A DNA stretch of 62,000 bases from Cristatella mucedo (Eukaryota; Bryozoa; Phylactolaemata; Cristatellidae): positions 7,392,501-7,454,500 of the forward strand of contig WPIO01000007.1 in the NCBI GenBank assembly GCA_009760855.2, read 5' to 3'. Shown piece by piece: positions 35,696 to 46,734 of this stretch; positions within the stretch are counted from its first letter, which is position 1; each line of letters opens with the position of its first letter. The notes beneath the pieces are model-generated. The model ran no database searches, had not been told where the DNA came from, and saw nothing but the letters and a program-made list of their open reading frames with translations. Position numbers and translations under genes: made by a program.

Positions 35696-35898
35696 AAAAT
35701 TTGTTTACTGCTCCGTCGTTGGTACGCAGAGCTTTAGGAACGCCAGCTGAGCTAAGCTCCGGTTGCTGCAGGTTCCGAAAGGGCTGATAAGTAAAAGACT
35801 ACAACTTGCTAGTTACGCTCGGCAAATTGTAGCGGTGACGCAACCCATTTCTTCCAAGTCTTAACAGGTAAATAAGCCCCATAAGTAAGTCCGGGGAG

Positions 35899-36072
35899 CA
35901 GTGATGGCACACCAAGTAAGGCGGATGCGTTTCACTGCCATGGTCCCGAGGTCGTGGGTTCGATTCCTGCGGGTGGGCGATCCTTCATCGCCGTTGCAAG
36001 CCGCGGTGATAGCCGTAAAGGCTCTTATGTCGCTATAAAAAGAAGCTGTTTAATCAGCTAGTATTTTTGTTA
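35899..36072 (+). mobile_element. SINE family B copy
   Basis: The B box 'gtgggttcgattcctgcgg' is intact, followed by 'gcgatccttcatcgccgttg', 'gtgatagccgtaaaggctct' and the 3' end 'gctgtttaatcagctagtat' before a T run. The A-box region (caccaagtaaggcgg) retains GGTAAGG-like wording. Confidence 0.88.
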
Positions 36073-37215
36073 AGTCTCCCACAATGCTGTCGTGATACAG
36101 CCCTCGGCGGCGGCGGCGGCATTTGAAGTCCCTGCAAGGTATGGTAGTGGAAGCGCTAGCCTCGCTCCTCAGAGTAAGGCCGCATGTTCTCCTTACATTT
36201 TTCAAGATCGACCTCAAGGATATGGAAATCCTGCGCTGCTCATTTCGCTACACATGCATAATGGCCGAGTCGTAGCCAGTTGTCCATGTTTCCTTACCAA
36301 GCAACTGCACAGGCATGAATAGCCATCACACTCCAACGGAGCATCTCCAAGCTATTTTTAACTACTTGGGCTCTATCGAGAATCCTTGCAAATATTGTGT
36401 AGCTAGGTCCTGCTAAGACGTCGTCTTTGATCGGTGCTTCAGACTGCTCCTCAGGGAAGAAGCTCTAAGCATGCTGCAAGACTGCGCACTCCTCGTCGAG
36501 CAGTGACGAATTGTATCGTAACGCACACTTGACGTGCAATAGTGGCTTCAGCACGCTGAGGTAGTCCAAGTGGATCCCACTCTACTTTGTTGCTTCCACC
36601 GAGAATTCTGTCTGCCGTAAAGTCAGTGAGCAAAGCCATCATCTCAAGTATCCAGCAACCTCTCAACGGCCTCCCAGCACAACTTCTAATACGTCAAAGT
36701 GTCTAGCATGGTCTTGATACTGCTGTAATCCTCTTAGTGATGCTCTGGGTGAGCAATGGAGAGACCGGTACTCAACAAATGCTTCAGCCAATTATTTTTT
36801 AAGTTCATGTCTTGATTTATTGGCCACAGTCGTAGCAAAATGCGTGTTCCGGATACTTGCAGCCTTTTGACGCTATCTCAGGGAAAAGGCATGAAAGTAT
36901 CCACTTGAGCTTATGGAACTAAACTCAGCCGGTGAACTTGAGGCGTATTTATCATATTTATATTGCTTGAAAGTATCAATAAGGATGGTGCTAGTTTTAG
37001 TGTAGTAATCCATAAAACTGCATATCTATGCCATATCTCCATGACTTTGTCTAGCCATTCATTATTGAGAAAACTGAATCACCTCAAGTTTTTAAAAATT
37101 TAATCTTGACTAAATTACGATTAATCAGTATAATTATGAAAACTTTGGGAAGTAATTTTTTACTATCGAGGTATGGCAATTTCAAAATGACATTTAAAAC
37201 TTGAGCAGAAGTGTA
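36073..37215. other. No recognised feature
   Basis: About 1.1 kb becoming AT-rich toward 37200. Short frames (plus 36092-36322, minus 36451-36666) lack known motifs. Confidence 0.35.
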
Positions 37216-38304
37216 CAGCGGTACCCGGCTTACGAGTTTAATTCGTTCCGTGCCAGAGCTCGTAATACTTACTAATAATAATTACTAATAATTATAATTA
37301 ATAATTAATAATAACTAATTATTGATTACGTAATAACTACTCAAATTACTCGTTTGTCAAATAAATTTCCCCGATAAAATGAATTGAAATGCCACTAATC
37401 GGTTCCAGACACCCAACAAACCGTAATGGCTCACTGGGTAAGGCGGTGGCTTTTTACAACCTCGGTCCCGATATCGAGGGTTCGAATCCAGCGGTCGGCG
37501 ATTCTTTATCGCCACTGCAAGCGGTGGGGATAGCCGTAAATGCTCTTCCGTCGCTATTCAAAAAGAGTCTGTTAAATCAGTTTGTATTTATATTATTTAT
37601 TTAAAAAAACAGCGATTTTTGTCACATGTTTTTAAATTAAAAAATGGACTTATAAATAAAGAATATTGTTTTAAAAGCAATACAATGGAATTTCTTGAAA
37701 TAAATAGGTTTTTATTATTCCTAATGCACAGGAGTAACTTGGAATTCGGATGACTTGAACGTACTAATAGAATTGGAGGAGAAAGGCTAAAATTAATATC
37801 TGAATCTTATTTGCCAATTTTTGTCGTTTTTCCGGGGCTTTCCTCGCTTTCAGTTTACTATACCGGCCTTTACGCGGACGCGCCAATTGGTATCAGCTAT
37901 GCGATGAACTCGCACACGATGTTGCCTAAATAGAATACAGTATATACTTAGCTGTTCCTGCCGTATTCGGATTTAACACCGGAGTCTAGCGATCTTGTGA
38001 GTCCAAGCACTACGGTGACTAGCTTAAGTCTGTCTAGGAGTGAACCAACAGGCCTGCGCTTGGCGTTACACCCGGGTCGTAGGGCAGCGTCTTGCAACGG
38101 AACGTTGTTCGCTGCCATTTCCCTTATTGGCCTGAGTAACCACATGCAGTTTGACGTTCGCTGTGGCAACTAGAGGTGGAGTATCTGAAGCTGGCTCGTA
38201 ACCCGAATTTTAGCACGCAACTCAAAGCACACAATCGGCAGAGATACAGCTCGTACCTCAAAACACTCGTACGTCGAGACGCTCGTAAGCCAATGTACCT
38301 CTGC
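37216..38304. mobile_element. TA-flanked MITE-like element carrying a SINE
   Basis: The left end 'cagcggtacccggcttacga' matches the reverse complement of the right end (38275-38304, 'tcgtaagccaatgtacctct'). This gives imperfect terminal inverted repeats of about 25 bases, and inner words such as 'gctcgta' recur near both ends. TA lies directly outside the left end and next to the right end. That is compatible with a Tc1/mariner/pogo-type element, though the superfamily is not certain. It encodes no transposase. SINE B at 37421-37600 is nested inside. Confidence 0.6.
37421..37600 (+). mobile_element. SINE family B nested in a MITE-like element
   Basis: A well-preserved head: A-box region 'tggctcactgggtaaggcgg' and B-box region 'cgagggttcgaatccagcgg'. 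The body 'gccactgcaagcggtgggga' and the 3' end 'gtctgttaaatcagtttgta' follow. It sits entirely between the inverted-repeat ends of the surrounding element, so it inserted later. Confidence 0.9.
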
Positions 38305-38756
38305 TATAGTAGGATTGCGTTGCATAATGTTCTCAGCCTTTCGCGAGCGATCGCTGGTGACCTTTGACCTAGTTTGATAAGCAATTCGATATTTATAATC
38401 CAGGTAAGTCCCGATACTTGTTGACGTTGTGTGATATTCATCATGCTGGCACGTGTAAGATGGGAATTCGTCGAATCTCCTCTTTTCTCAAGGAGTGATA
38501 CACGCATGAATTTCGACCAGGTTTGATTAAGACCGATTAGTAAGACGAATAGCCCTGGACGTAACTCTTTGGCATGAAGAAACGCGACTGTGAACGTCCA
38601 TCGCATTTCATTGTCATTTTGCCATTTCATCGCATCCCATTCCATGGCATCGCATTTTGTCCAACGGTGTCCGTAGCGAGCGCAAACGGTGCCGCTCTGC
38701 GCACGAAGGCATAAGGTGCATCTTGGACTTACCCAAACTAGGGCCAACTTTCTGTA
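38305..38756. other. No recognised feature
   Basis: Short repeated words (tccattgcatttcat-like) occur around 38595-38660. A minus-strand frame runs into the next LINE tail. No gene is supported. Confidence 0.3.
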
Positions 38757-39425
38757 TAATAATAATAATAACCAAAATAATGCACTTGATAAACCACCCT
38801 CAGCGAACACAATCTCTAGGCACTTTACATTTGCTGCAAAGGGAAACGCGATTGAATGATGAGTAATATCATGCTTGATAAACAGCATGAATAACATGGT
38901 TAGGGTGACATGCACAGGGTCAGCATGCAAGTGTGGTTAGTGGCAGTATGCACAGTGTCAGCACGCATATTAGCACATTAAGCACATTAAGGATGAATCA
39001 CAGGGACCCCCTAAATGCTGTCCTAAAACGGTGTGTTTATAAGTATTTTTTAAATGTGGTCAAGTCAGGGGATGTTGTGACGATAGTCGGGAGTGAGTTC
39101 CAGGCTTTGGGAGCATACGAACTAAAGGCGCGGTCTCCAAAGGATTTGAGGTCTGTTCGAGGTATTGGTAAGCCATTGGATTCCGAAAAGTGGGTGGTAC
39201 GGTGCTTGGCCTGGTGGAGGAGTAGATCTGAGAAATAGGCTGGAGCCCAAGAATGCAGTGACCTAAAAGTGAGCGACAAAACCTTGAAGTCAATCCGTTG
39301 CTTGACTGGGAGCCACTGCAGGTCAGCGAGAAGTGGAGTAATGTGGCAACTGCGACGCTCACGACAGACAAGCCTAGCTGCAGAGTTTTGCACCAGCTGC
39401 AATCGCCTGATCGCACATGCTGGTA
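38757..39425 (-). mobile_element. 5'-truncated LINE, well-preserved C-terminus
   Basis: The tail hairpin is partly decayed ('aaaccaccctcagcgaacac'), but the ORF2 C-terminus is the cleanest in the window. The minus-strand frame 39037-39648 contains 'QNSAARLVCRERRSCHITPL', 'LQWLPVKQRIDFKVLSLTF' and 'SYAPKAWNSLPTIVTTSPDL', ending FKKYL. LINE homology stops near 39425 at 'PACAIRRL'; farther upstream the frame reads into a module C fragment. Confidence 0.85.
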
Positions 39426-39429
39426 GGTA

Positions 39430-39500
39430 GTCAGCAGCGCGAAAGTAGCAGCTCAGGGCAGCTGAAATAAGATGAAAGCAGCGTTGAATATATAGTGTTA
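39430..39500 (-). repeat. Dispersed repeat 'module C', partial copy
   Basis: 'gaaagtagcagctcagggca' followed by 'gctgaaataa' matches the start of the module at 58078 and 43580. It abuts the 5' side of the minus-strand LINE. The remainder of the module is absent. Confidence 0.45.
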
Positions 39501-39719
39501 CGAACGGAAGAAGACGATGCGGATACCGAACGGGCACCTGCCACGGACCGGATTCCAAAATCAAAAACAAAATGACCACAAAATGTGGACCAACTAAGCC
39601 AATTAAAAGCAACGTGCGACTAATGACGTCAACTTCGGCGCCGGTCAAAGCGAGCGCAGTACGACGACGTTTCGAGTTTCGGCCATGTCGCGAACAGCGA
39701 AAAGCGGCATAAACCTGGT

Positions 39720-39900
39720 CTTAGGCAAAGGGTAAGGGCGGCGGGCGCTTCACAACGTCGTGGGCTCTAGGGCTCGCATAGCGAAACAGGCAACTACTTT
39801 GTTGCCGGCTGCCAGCGGCAGTAATAGCCGCTGCGGGTCCTCTACCGCCCTACGGAGGCTACAGAGTCAGCTTAACACGACTTTACTGTTTTATTTTGCC
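39720..39900 (+). mobile_element. Possible diverged tRNA-derived SINE
   Basis: 'ggcaaagggtaagggcggcg' resembles an A-box region, and 'agtaatagccgctgcgggtc' then 'cagagtcagcttaac' resemble the body and 3' end of SINE B. The B box (gtgggctctagggctcg) is poor. Confidence 0.3.
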
Positions 39901-39931
39901 AACAGGCGGCACTTTGAGGCTACTTCTACGC

Positions 39932-40110
39932 AGCCGTGATGGCTCACTAGGTAAGGTGGTTGGTTTTAACGACCTCGGCTTCGAGGTCGGGGGTTAGAAT
40001 CCTGCGGTGGTTGATTCTTAATCGCCGCTGCAAGCGGTGGTGATAGCCTTAAAGGCTCTTCGGTCGCTCTACAAAAGAGGCTGTTGAATCAGCTAGTATT
40101 ATTATTATTT
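39932..40110 (+). mobile_element. SINE family B copy
   Basis: Full-length by comparison with the other copies: 'gtgatggctcactaggtaag' (A-box region), 'ggtcgggggttagaatcctg' (B box with one change), 'gctgcaagcggtggtgatag', and 'gaggctgttgaatcagctag', then an ATT run. Confidence 0.9.
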
Positions 40111-40819
40111 GAGACCCGGCAAAGACTCGTGGGCATGCGATAGGCCTTGACAAGCAGGGAATCCCAGGATGCTAGCTTGCTTGGCCGGCTGCCGACAGCC
40201 CATTAGGTAGGCCGGTCTGTAGCCTGCTGGATGCAATCACGATTTTTTACGCGTTCATTTATCTCCTCTCCTGCGCGTCTACGATAATTGACGGTTTCGT
40301 TTGTCATCGAACTCGGAGACTTGCTCAGCGCTTTCCTACTCACAAGTGAAATCAGCTCGCTGCATTGAACTGAAGACCTGTGCAGTGTGGGAAAATCATT
40401 CAAGGCTCTCACAATGCCTCTCCTGACCGGAGTGACGAGATGGCCTACTCCAAAGAAGTCACTGCTTGCTCTGCAACAACTTGAGCTATATTATTGCAGC
40501 GGCACAAACTAAGACTTTCAGACTCGCTGCTTTGGAATGCCAACGGTTCAATATCAACTGAAGATTCAAGAAACGTGCATTAACTACTAGATTAATCAGA
40601 AGAATCCGTAGAAAAGATAACGCACACAAAAGAGCCAGAATAAATTTCAGTTAGACAGGATGGCTGAACAGGGAGGCACAGCAGCTACGTAACAGCGTGC
40701 AAACGTGTCACCATGAAAAGGCTGTGAACAAGATTTGTAAGTGGCTCAACAGCATAAACCACTTAAGCAGGTTTACTAGGCAGCAGCCCATGTACCGCTT
40801 ATCGTTCGATCGTACTCAA
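40111..40819. other. No recognised feature
   Basis: Mixed-composition DNA. A 69-codon minus frame at 40203-40412 shows no domain. Confidence 0.35.
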
Positions 40820-40900
40820 TTGCAGCAAATGTAAAGTGTCTATAGAGAGATTGATTTAATTGAGGGCGCTATAACAAATGTAGTATTATTATTATTTAAA
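40820..40900 (+). mobile_element. LINE 3' tail fragment
   Basis: 'gcagcaaatgtaaagtgtct', a modified hairpin (agagattgatttaattgagg), 'gcgctataaca' and (TTA)n. No ORF2 is recognisable upstream. Confidence 0.65.
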
Positions 40901-41214
40901 CCTTGAAAGAGTATAGCAACGAAATCACAGAGTGGTGGTACCAGATCGCGGAAGATGGCAAGCTTTGCTTAGGCAATTGCTGACAGCTTCTTACTGACAA
41001 TCTTGGCAGGCCTCGACTGTCTTGACGTGTCCTACCCTGAATTATCCTCCCCTGAGTTGCATACATTGTCCTAGGGGCACACTAAACTACTACGAAATGT
41101 GCTTCGCGAACAAAAAGTTGGCACCCATTGAAGCAAAACAAGTATTTTTGTAATCTGTTTGTGATGCAGGTCTTCTTGATCTGCACCGAGACTCGACCGA
41201 CAGACTCGATACCC

Positions 41215-41879
41215 TCACTCATGCAGTGAACGTGACACTCAGGAGTGCTCTTGACAAGCATGTTCCCGTTCATTCTATCCTTGCACAGAGTCGTGGAAGC
41301 CGAAAATTTGTCAGCCTTCTTTACTGGAAGAATTGTGCTCATTCGTGCCTCCATTAAGCCCCCTTTGAGTAAAGCAATTGTGGAATCACATCACATGACC
41401 TTTCTTAAAAGTTTTTCCAAGGTTTTTGCATGCGATGTAGCTACCTTAATAAGGTCTAGTAAAAAGGGGCTCTATCTCTCTTGAAGACCCTATACAGTCA
41501 TCTCTGTGGTCTTCACTGGTAGACCAACTTAGCCCTGCCATAACCGAGATTTTTAAGGCTTTTTTGGAAAAGGGGTTGTACCCATGTCTTTCAATTCGGC
41601 AATCATTGGACCCATACTTAGAAAGCCTGGATTATATACAGAGGTCCTAGCAAACTATCGCCAGTTTCCCTTCTTCTTTTCTTGTCGAAGATTCTTAAAA
41701 AAATTGTCGCTAAGCAGCTGGTTGGATGTATTGAAAAGGGTGAAACGTCAGAAACATTTCAATCAGGGTTGAAGAGGCAGCACTCCACTGAAACGGCTCT
41801 CCTCCGTGTTAATAATGACATTCTATGTGGCAGCGATGACGGAATGCCACTTCGCTAGCTCTGCTAGATCCATCAGCTG
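41215..41879 (+). mobile_element. LINE ORF2 N-terminal part, broken in the RT domain
   Basis: Shifting plus frames give the segment after the endonuclease ('LDKHVPVHSIL'), then the first reverse transcriptase blocks: 'LSKILKKIVAKQLVG', 'FQSGLKRQHSTETALLRVNN' and 'SLALLDPSAA'. The match ends abruptly at 41879, in the middle of the conserved L-L-D-L-S-A-A-F-D block, where GC-rich foreign sequence starts. Confidence 0.75.
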
Positions 41880-43362
41880 CCCCGACGCAGGCCGACGCGA
41901 AGCGATGCGAAGCCTGCTGGCAGCCTGGGATGCCTGCCTCCGAGTTCTGATCCGAGACTCTAGCCGATCTTGCGGCCATCCGATCGTGCGGATGGAGCCT
42001 CGCTTTCTCGTCGTCGCGTTGCCCTTCGGCTGCGTTTCGACGCTTCGAAGGACACCGGGCCGGGACTCGGCCGCCGGACTTCCCGAATTTTGTGGTCCGT
42101 TGGGTCTGGAGAGCCCCCCACGCTGACGCGGCTTCTTGCACACACCGAGGCTGGTGGCAAGCCGCGCGGATCGTCCCATGCGGCACCCCGTGGGGTTTAT
42201 CCGATGCAACGACCCATTGTCGAGCTCGACTGACGCCGACGGACACCCAAGGACACTGATGAGGTAGGCGTGTGCAGCTCAGAGGCTCCGCCGACGGTCC
42301 GATAAGCCCAGGCCTCGTCGTGCAGTCGGCGACGCGATGGGAACTTCCCTCCTGGAAGAGCCTCCAGTCACCACCACAGGTAGGCCGCATCCAGGGGAGG
42401 GAATATGGTGTGACGTAGTGGACACAGCCCGGCAAGCAACAACAGGTGCTTTCCCCTCCCCTTGTTTTGACCCACGGCTAGATCTCTCTTTGCGGGTCGC
42501 GCCACTTTTGTTCTAACGAGGTCGCTCTGGCAGCGGCGGCGCCGAAGTATGTGGCAGAACTGAGTGTCTCAGGGCTCCAGGTGAGTAGGGGGAGCTTGTC
42601 AGTGGCTGCGGCAGCGAACCGTCTGGTGGGGAGCCGCCGCTGGGACCTTGGGCGCCACCTAAGCGATAAGGAGGCTATAAGGGTCGAGGCGCCGCTACTA
42701 GGCGTCTAGCTTCGCTGCTGCTCGTCCCCCGTCTGCCCGCCGGGCCCAGCCCTGAGCACCCAGACATTAGACCTAACGATTCCCCGTATTGTCGCCTGCC
42801 AGGTTAGCCTGGTTTTTGATGAGACCCCAGCTTGGCCCGCTCTCGCCTGCTACACGCTGCCGCCCCCAAACTTCCGCCGGAGGTCGGATGGTCAATTTAT
42901 TTGACTTTGACCCGGCTTTTACTGTGGCCGAACGCCTATAGTCAGCCGTGAAAGCGAACTGGCCGGCAGCGGACGAGGCGTGCCTGCTGTGTGCCTCAGT
43001 TCTCAAGTAGTACTCCTGGTGCACACGTGCATTATGAGCCAAGGAGACGGTGGAAGGTGGCCCTGCAGTCGATCGATGCAGCCACTGTATCTCATTATCC
43101 GGTACTCTAGGATCCTAATTCCGCGGATTGCCGATTGTTGTGTTTACCAATCAATGGCGACGAGCCCTTTCGAGGCGGTCGTATTTTCAGCTGTTGCTCC
43201 GCAGTGGGTGCTCCATCACTCTGGCAGTTCGATCGAAGTCGAATCGCCGACCTTTGATTGAGCGATTTTTAAGCAGCTTGGCAAAAACGTTCGAGGTGCA
43301 TGATCCATTTTAGCTGCAGTGGCTCTCTTGATTTGCCTATTTTGTAATGTATCTCTCAGTTT

Positions 43363-43366
<4 letters not shown>
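41880..43366. other. GC-rich block abutting a broken LINE
   Basis: Composition jumps to CpG-rich at 41880 and stays high to about 42760. Long frames on both strands (minus 41809-42435 and others) overlap and include LINE sequence at one edge, so they are not credible genes. No terminal repeat, SINE or known domain was identified. Confidence 0.35.
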
Positions 43367-43420
<54 letters not shown>

Positions 43421-43421
43421 T
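43367..43421. repeat. (CT)n microsatellite
   Basis: About 27 CT dinucleotides with a single G interruption. Confidence 0.95.
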
Positions 43422-43569
43422 TACGAGGACGAAGTGGGTGTTACACTGAAAAGTTTTCTATAGCTCACTCCAAACCTCAGCGGCTTTCGGTATGCATACG
43501 GTAGCCAATGAACTTCCTCTCAAGCACTAAAGAGATACGGCCGGGCATAGCTGAGTCCGGAGGGCAGTC

Positions 43570-43735
43570 AAGAAAGTAAGTAGCCCAGAAGTACCAGCTC
43601 AGGGTGGCTGTAAAGGATGTCCCGCACAGTAGGCTTCCGGATAGTAGATGTCGTTGCGTAATAATTGTGGATGTGAGTTTCACAGTCTAGGTCAAGCAAA
43701 TCAAAAGCTTTAGTCGCCAGCGCTCTTTAGTCGTA
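43570..43735 (-). repeat. Dispersed repeat 'module C', copy
   Basis: Shares 'agtaccagctcagggtggct', 'cacagtaggcttccgg', 'tgtcgttgcgtaa' and 'atgtgagtttc' with 58078-58225. On the minus strand it reads 'MKLTSTIITQR' and later 'LSWYF', parallel to 'MELTSRFLRND' and 'LSCYF' in the other copy. Confidence 0.5.
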
Positions 43736-44032
43736 GGAACAGAACAGCTAATTAATCGTTCGTCGAGGACGTCTGTAACTCACAGCTTGCTGGCCTACCG
43801 GTGGGTGCTTACAGCTGGTGCAAAACTGTGCAGCTAGGCTTGTCTGTCGTGAGCGTAGCAGTTGCCACATCTCACCACATGCACTGGCTCACAGTCAAGC
43901 AACGGATCGACTTCAAGATTGTCACTCACTTTTAGGTCCATTCATTCTATGGTATCAGCCTAGCAATCATATTCACTCCCCCATCAGGCCAAGCATCGTA
44001 CCACCTGCTTTTTAGAATCTGTTTAAAATCAA

Positions 44033-44205
44033 TACTAGCTGATTTAACAGTCTCTTTTGTAATATCGACAAAAGAGCCTTTAAGGCTCTTACCACCACTT
44101 GCAGTAGCGACAAAGAATCAAGCACTGCAGGTTTCGAACCCACGACCTCGGGACCAAGGTCGTGAAAAGCAATCGCCTCACCTAGTGTGCGATTCCGGCT
44201 TCCCT
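44033..44205 (-). mobile_element. SINE family B inserted in a LINE
   Basis: In reverse complement: 3' end 'tagctgatttaacagtctct', body 'taccaccacttgcagtagcg', B box 'ggtttcgaacccacgacctc', head 'gaaaagcaatcgcctcac'. LINE coding similarity continues on each side ('gaatctg' before, 'aaatcctgtggagacc' after), so the SINE is the later arrival. Confidence 0.87.
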
Positions 44206-44789
44206 AGAACACCTAGAACAAATCTCAAATCCTGTGGAGACCTTGCCTTTATTTAGTTCGTATGCTCCCAAAGCCCAGAACTCAATCCCGACTTTTGTTA
44301 GGACATCTCCTGACTTGTCCACATCTAAAAAGAAACTAAAATGCATCTATTTACCACAGCATTTAGTGGGCCCTGTAAGTCATTCTGTACGTGCTGACAC
44401 TGGTGCATGCTGCCACTAACCAAACTTGCATGCTGACCCTGTGCTTGCCACTCCTAACCATGTTATTCCTGTTGTCTATTGAGCATGCCACCACTAACCA
44501 TTTTGTTGATAATGCAGCACGAGTGATAATACACGACCATACTGAGATTACGTTTATTCAGGCCAGGCTGGTACGGGAAGCGTCCAGTACAATGGACCTC
44601 CGAAACCAGAAGTTTTACAGCAGCATTCCCCTTTGTTATGAAAGCAGATAATCCTCTTGCCATGTCAGGGGTCGACTAGGTCGCGTTGGCCGAGCTTGCT
44701 GCTTTGTAGTTGGTGTTGAAGCTATATCTGTATTGGTTTCTGCTCCTCGTAGCACGGTCATATCCTCCTTTGCCGGCGGTGGGTGATAG

Positions 44790-45130
44790 TTATTGCTCGA
44801 TGGCTACCTGGCATTGCTCCAGTATGACGTCTATGTCTCTGTGAGCTTGCTCTGCTGTTCTTGGTTTGGGATAAATATGTCGCTGGTTTTGCCAGTAGAA
44901 CGTTCCGGCCCGGTCCTGGATGGTATATGACATGTTGCCGTGGGTTGCCAAAACGCCTTCTCTAAGCTGGTCGTCAGAAGCAGTCCTCTCGTAGAGAGTA
45001 TTGCTTGGCCGATGGTGAGTGTGCTCAGATCTCGTGCTCTGGAGTCGTAGGGTTTTTTGAAAACTGTCTCTGCCGTAGAGTCTGGCCATTGCTGGATGTA
45101 GGTGGTGGTCCACTGCCCGTTCGGCAAGGT
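44790..45130 (-). pseudogene. Ty3/gypsy integrase C-terminal remnant
   Basis: Two overlapping minus frames give 'YDSRARDLSTLTIGQAI' and then 'LREGVLATHGNMSYTIQD' with 'FYWQNQRHIYP'. This is the small C-terminal beta-barrel region following the integrase core in Ty3/gypsy polyproteins, where the sequence usually goes from Y-D-x-R-A-(K/R)-x-L to G-x-x-(V/Y)-x-x-N-R-x-H. The catalytic core (DDE) is missing. Frame changes show it is decayed. Confidence 0.65.
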
Positions 45131-45229
45131 AGTACCTTGGGGCGCACTGTGGAATCGGTGTACAATATGGCGACACCCATGTCGCCGAGGTCATTTTTAT
45201 CAGTGCTCTCTACTTGTGCAATGAAAAGG

Positions 45230-46125
45230 TCAGAATGCTCGGTCATCAGTCCTATGGTTTGAATGGCTCTTGTGCCAAGCAAGCATGTAAGGTCGCCGGA
45301 AAGAACGATGAACGGCACAAGGTCGTCTCTCCCGACTGGCACAACAGAACCGCCGTTCCAAGATATAATGCAGGCGTTGGGTCGTACCAGAGATCTGGTG
45401 TTTACGGACAAAACGTTGATTAATGGTGCTGACGTCAGCGCCTGCGTCTGGCTGGAAGCATACTTCAGCATTATGACCACCATCGGAGCCGTGATGCGAA
45501 TATTCTGACAACTCGCTCCAACCAAAACACTTGCATCGTGTCTTGATGTGGAACAGATCTTCACCTCCCTGCAAATTGTGCAGTCTATCCCGGCACCGCC
45601 GATTGAAATGATGGAGACTGTTGCACTTGTGGCAGCCGCATCCTTGAGAAGGGCAATCTGCTCGCTGTGTCTCGAACCACAATTCCGACAGTCTAGCTCC
45701 ATCGGTCCAGGCGTAGCAGCATTCGGGTTTCCCCTTGGTTGTCGAATATCACTCGAAAACTGATTTCGACCCTTCGGGTGCGAAGCAGCCATCTCAACTT
45801 GGCCAGTAGGGTTCTGAACGCTGGAAACCTGACCGCTCATTTCATGCACCGTTTTGCAACTGGTTTCGACATAGCGGAAAATATCAGTTGCCACCTGCAT
45901 CGTTAGTGCACATTCCCTTAAAAGTAGTCCTTGCAGCAGGCACTCTACACTGAAAACCAATTTGTCCCTGATCATACGATCAGGGTCCTTAAAGTTGCAC
46001 AGTTTCGCCTTCGAGCGTAGCGTCGACAGGCACGAGTCAAAGGGTGCAGCGTAACGCATATTCCGAAACCGGCAACTTAACAGTACCTCACTTTTCTGCG
46101 GAGCGCAGTACCTTGTACGGATCAT
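45230..46125 (-). pseudogene. Ty3/gypsy gag and protease remnant
   Basis: The minus frame from 46125 has a capsid-like helix segment ('LRSKAKLCNFKDPDRMIRDK'), then 'ELDCRNCGSRH'. After a frameshift near 45680 the reading continues 'CPSQGCGCHKCNSLHHFNRR', completing two zinc-knuckle-like Cys/His motifs. Downstream, 'FQPDAGADVSTINQRF' corresponds to the aspartic protease, with the usual D-T-G changed to D-A-G. The shift, plus a stop after 45230, makes it non-functional. Confidence 0.7.
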
Positions 46126-46734
46126 TGCTGATGGAAACCTGATCGTATGTAAACTGCTCCGATGGCTCCAGTAGCTGGGCCGGTGCAGTGTACAACGATA
46201 GCCTTGCGTGTGGCCTCCGGCTTTTCCGTCGAACTACTTGCGAGCGCGTAAGTAACCAGCAGGCGTTTCCATTCCGAAAAAGCGCCGCCTGGATCCCATT
46301 CGCCTATCTAGATCCAGTAAATCCAACCAACTGAGGGGGCAACCGAAAACCGCCGTCCGCCATGTGGTCTCTACGCTTGTATACCGGAACCGTTGAACGT
46401 CCGTAGACCAGGAAAATTGATTAAATGCTGGTCTCTTACTAACAGACGAGCTTTGTAGTCACTTATACTGTTGCCATCATGTCGATAGTGCGGTACGAGT
46501 GATAGATAATACAGGAGCATACAAAGACCACGTTTATTCAGACTCAGCCAGTACCAAAAGCGTCCGGTACAATGACCTCCCGTAACCGGGAGTTACACAG
46601 CAATGGGAGGGGCATCTGCAGCTCTAAACACGTTTGATCGTGCTTCCTTTCCAGCAAATGTAACGTGCCTACAAACATATTGAGTTCTCTGAGGGTGCTA
46701 TATCAAATACATTATTATTAGTAGTAGTAGTATG

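Larger units (their letters stand above)
44498..46630 (-). mobile_element. Internally deleted Ty3/gypsy LTR retrotransposon
   Basis: Two similar ends of about 130-150 bp lie at 44498-44640 and 46475-46630. They share 'gcacgagtgataatac'-like wording, 'acgtttattcag', 'gcgtcc(a/g)gtacaatg' and 'gacctcc'. On the minus strand each holds AATAAA within 'CTGAATAAACG', a likely LTR polyadenylation signal. Between them, on the minus strand, are gag, protease and the integrase C-terminus, but no reverse transcriptase or RNase H. A TGG right after the 5' LTR-like end (near 46475) may be the primer-binding site. It could not move by itself. Confidence 0.75.
43757..46725 (+). mobile_element. LINE C-terminus and 3' UTR, interrupted twice
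   Basis: The plus strand shows 'QNCAARLVCRERSSCHI' near 43820, then FKKKLK-type wording near 44320, and the 3' UTR up to 'ccaccactaaccat' at 44498. It resumes at 46631 with 'gatcgtgcttcctttccagc' and 'aaatgtaacgtgcctacaa', the decayed hairpin and (ATT)n to 46725. The gap is the Ty3/gypsy element. SINE B interrupts it at 44033-44205. Confidence 0.8.

Noticed and set aside
41809-42435. 208-codon minus-strand frame
   Set aside because: One end lies in antisense LINE sequence and the rest in CpG-rich DNA. Overlapping frames on the other strand are equally long.
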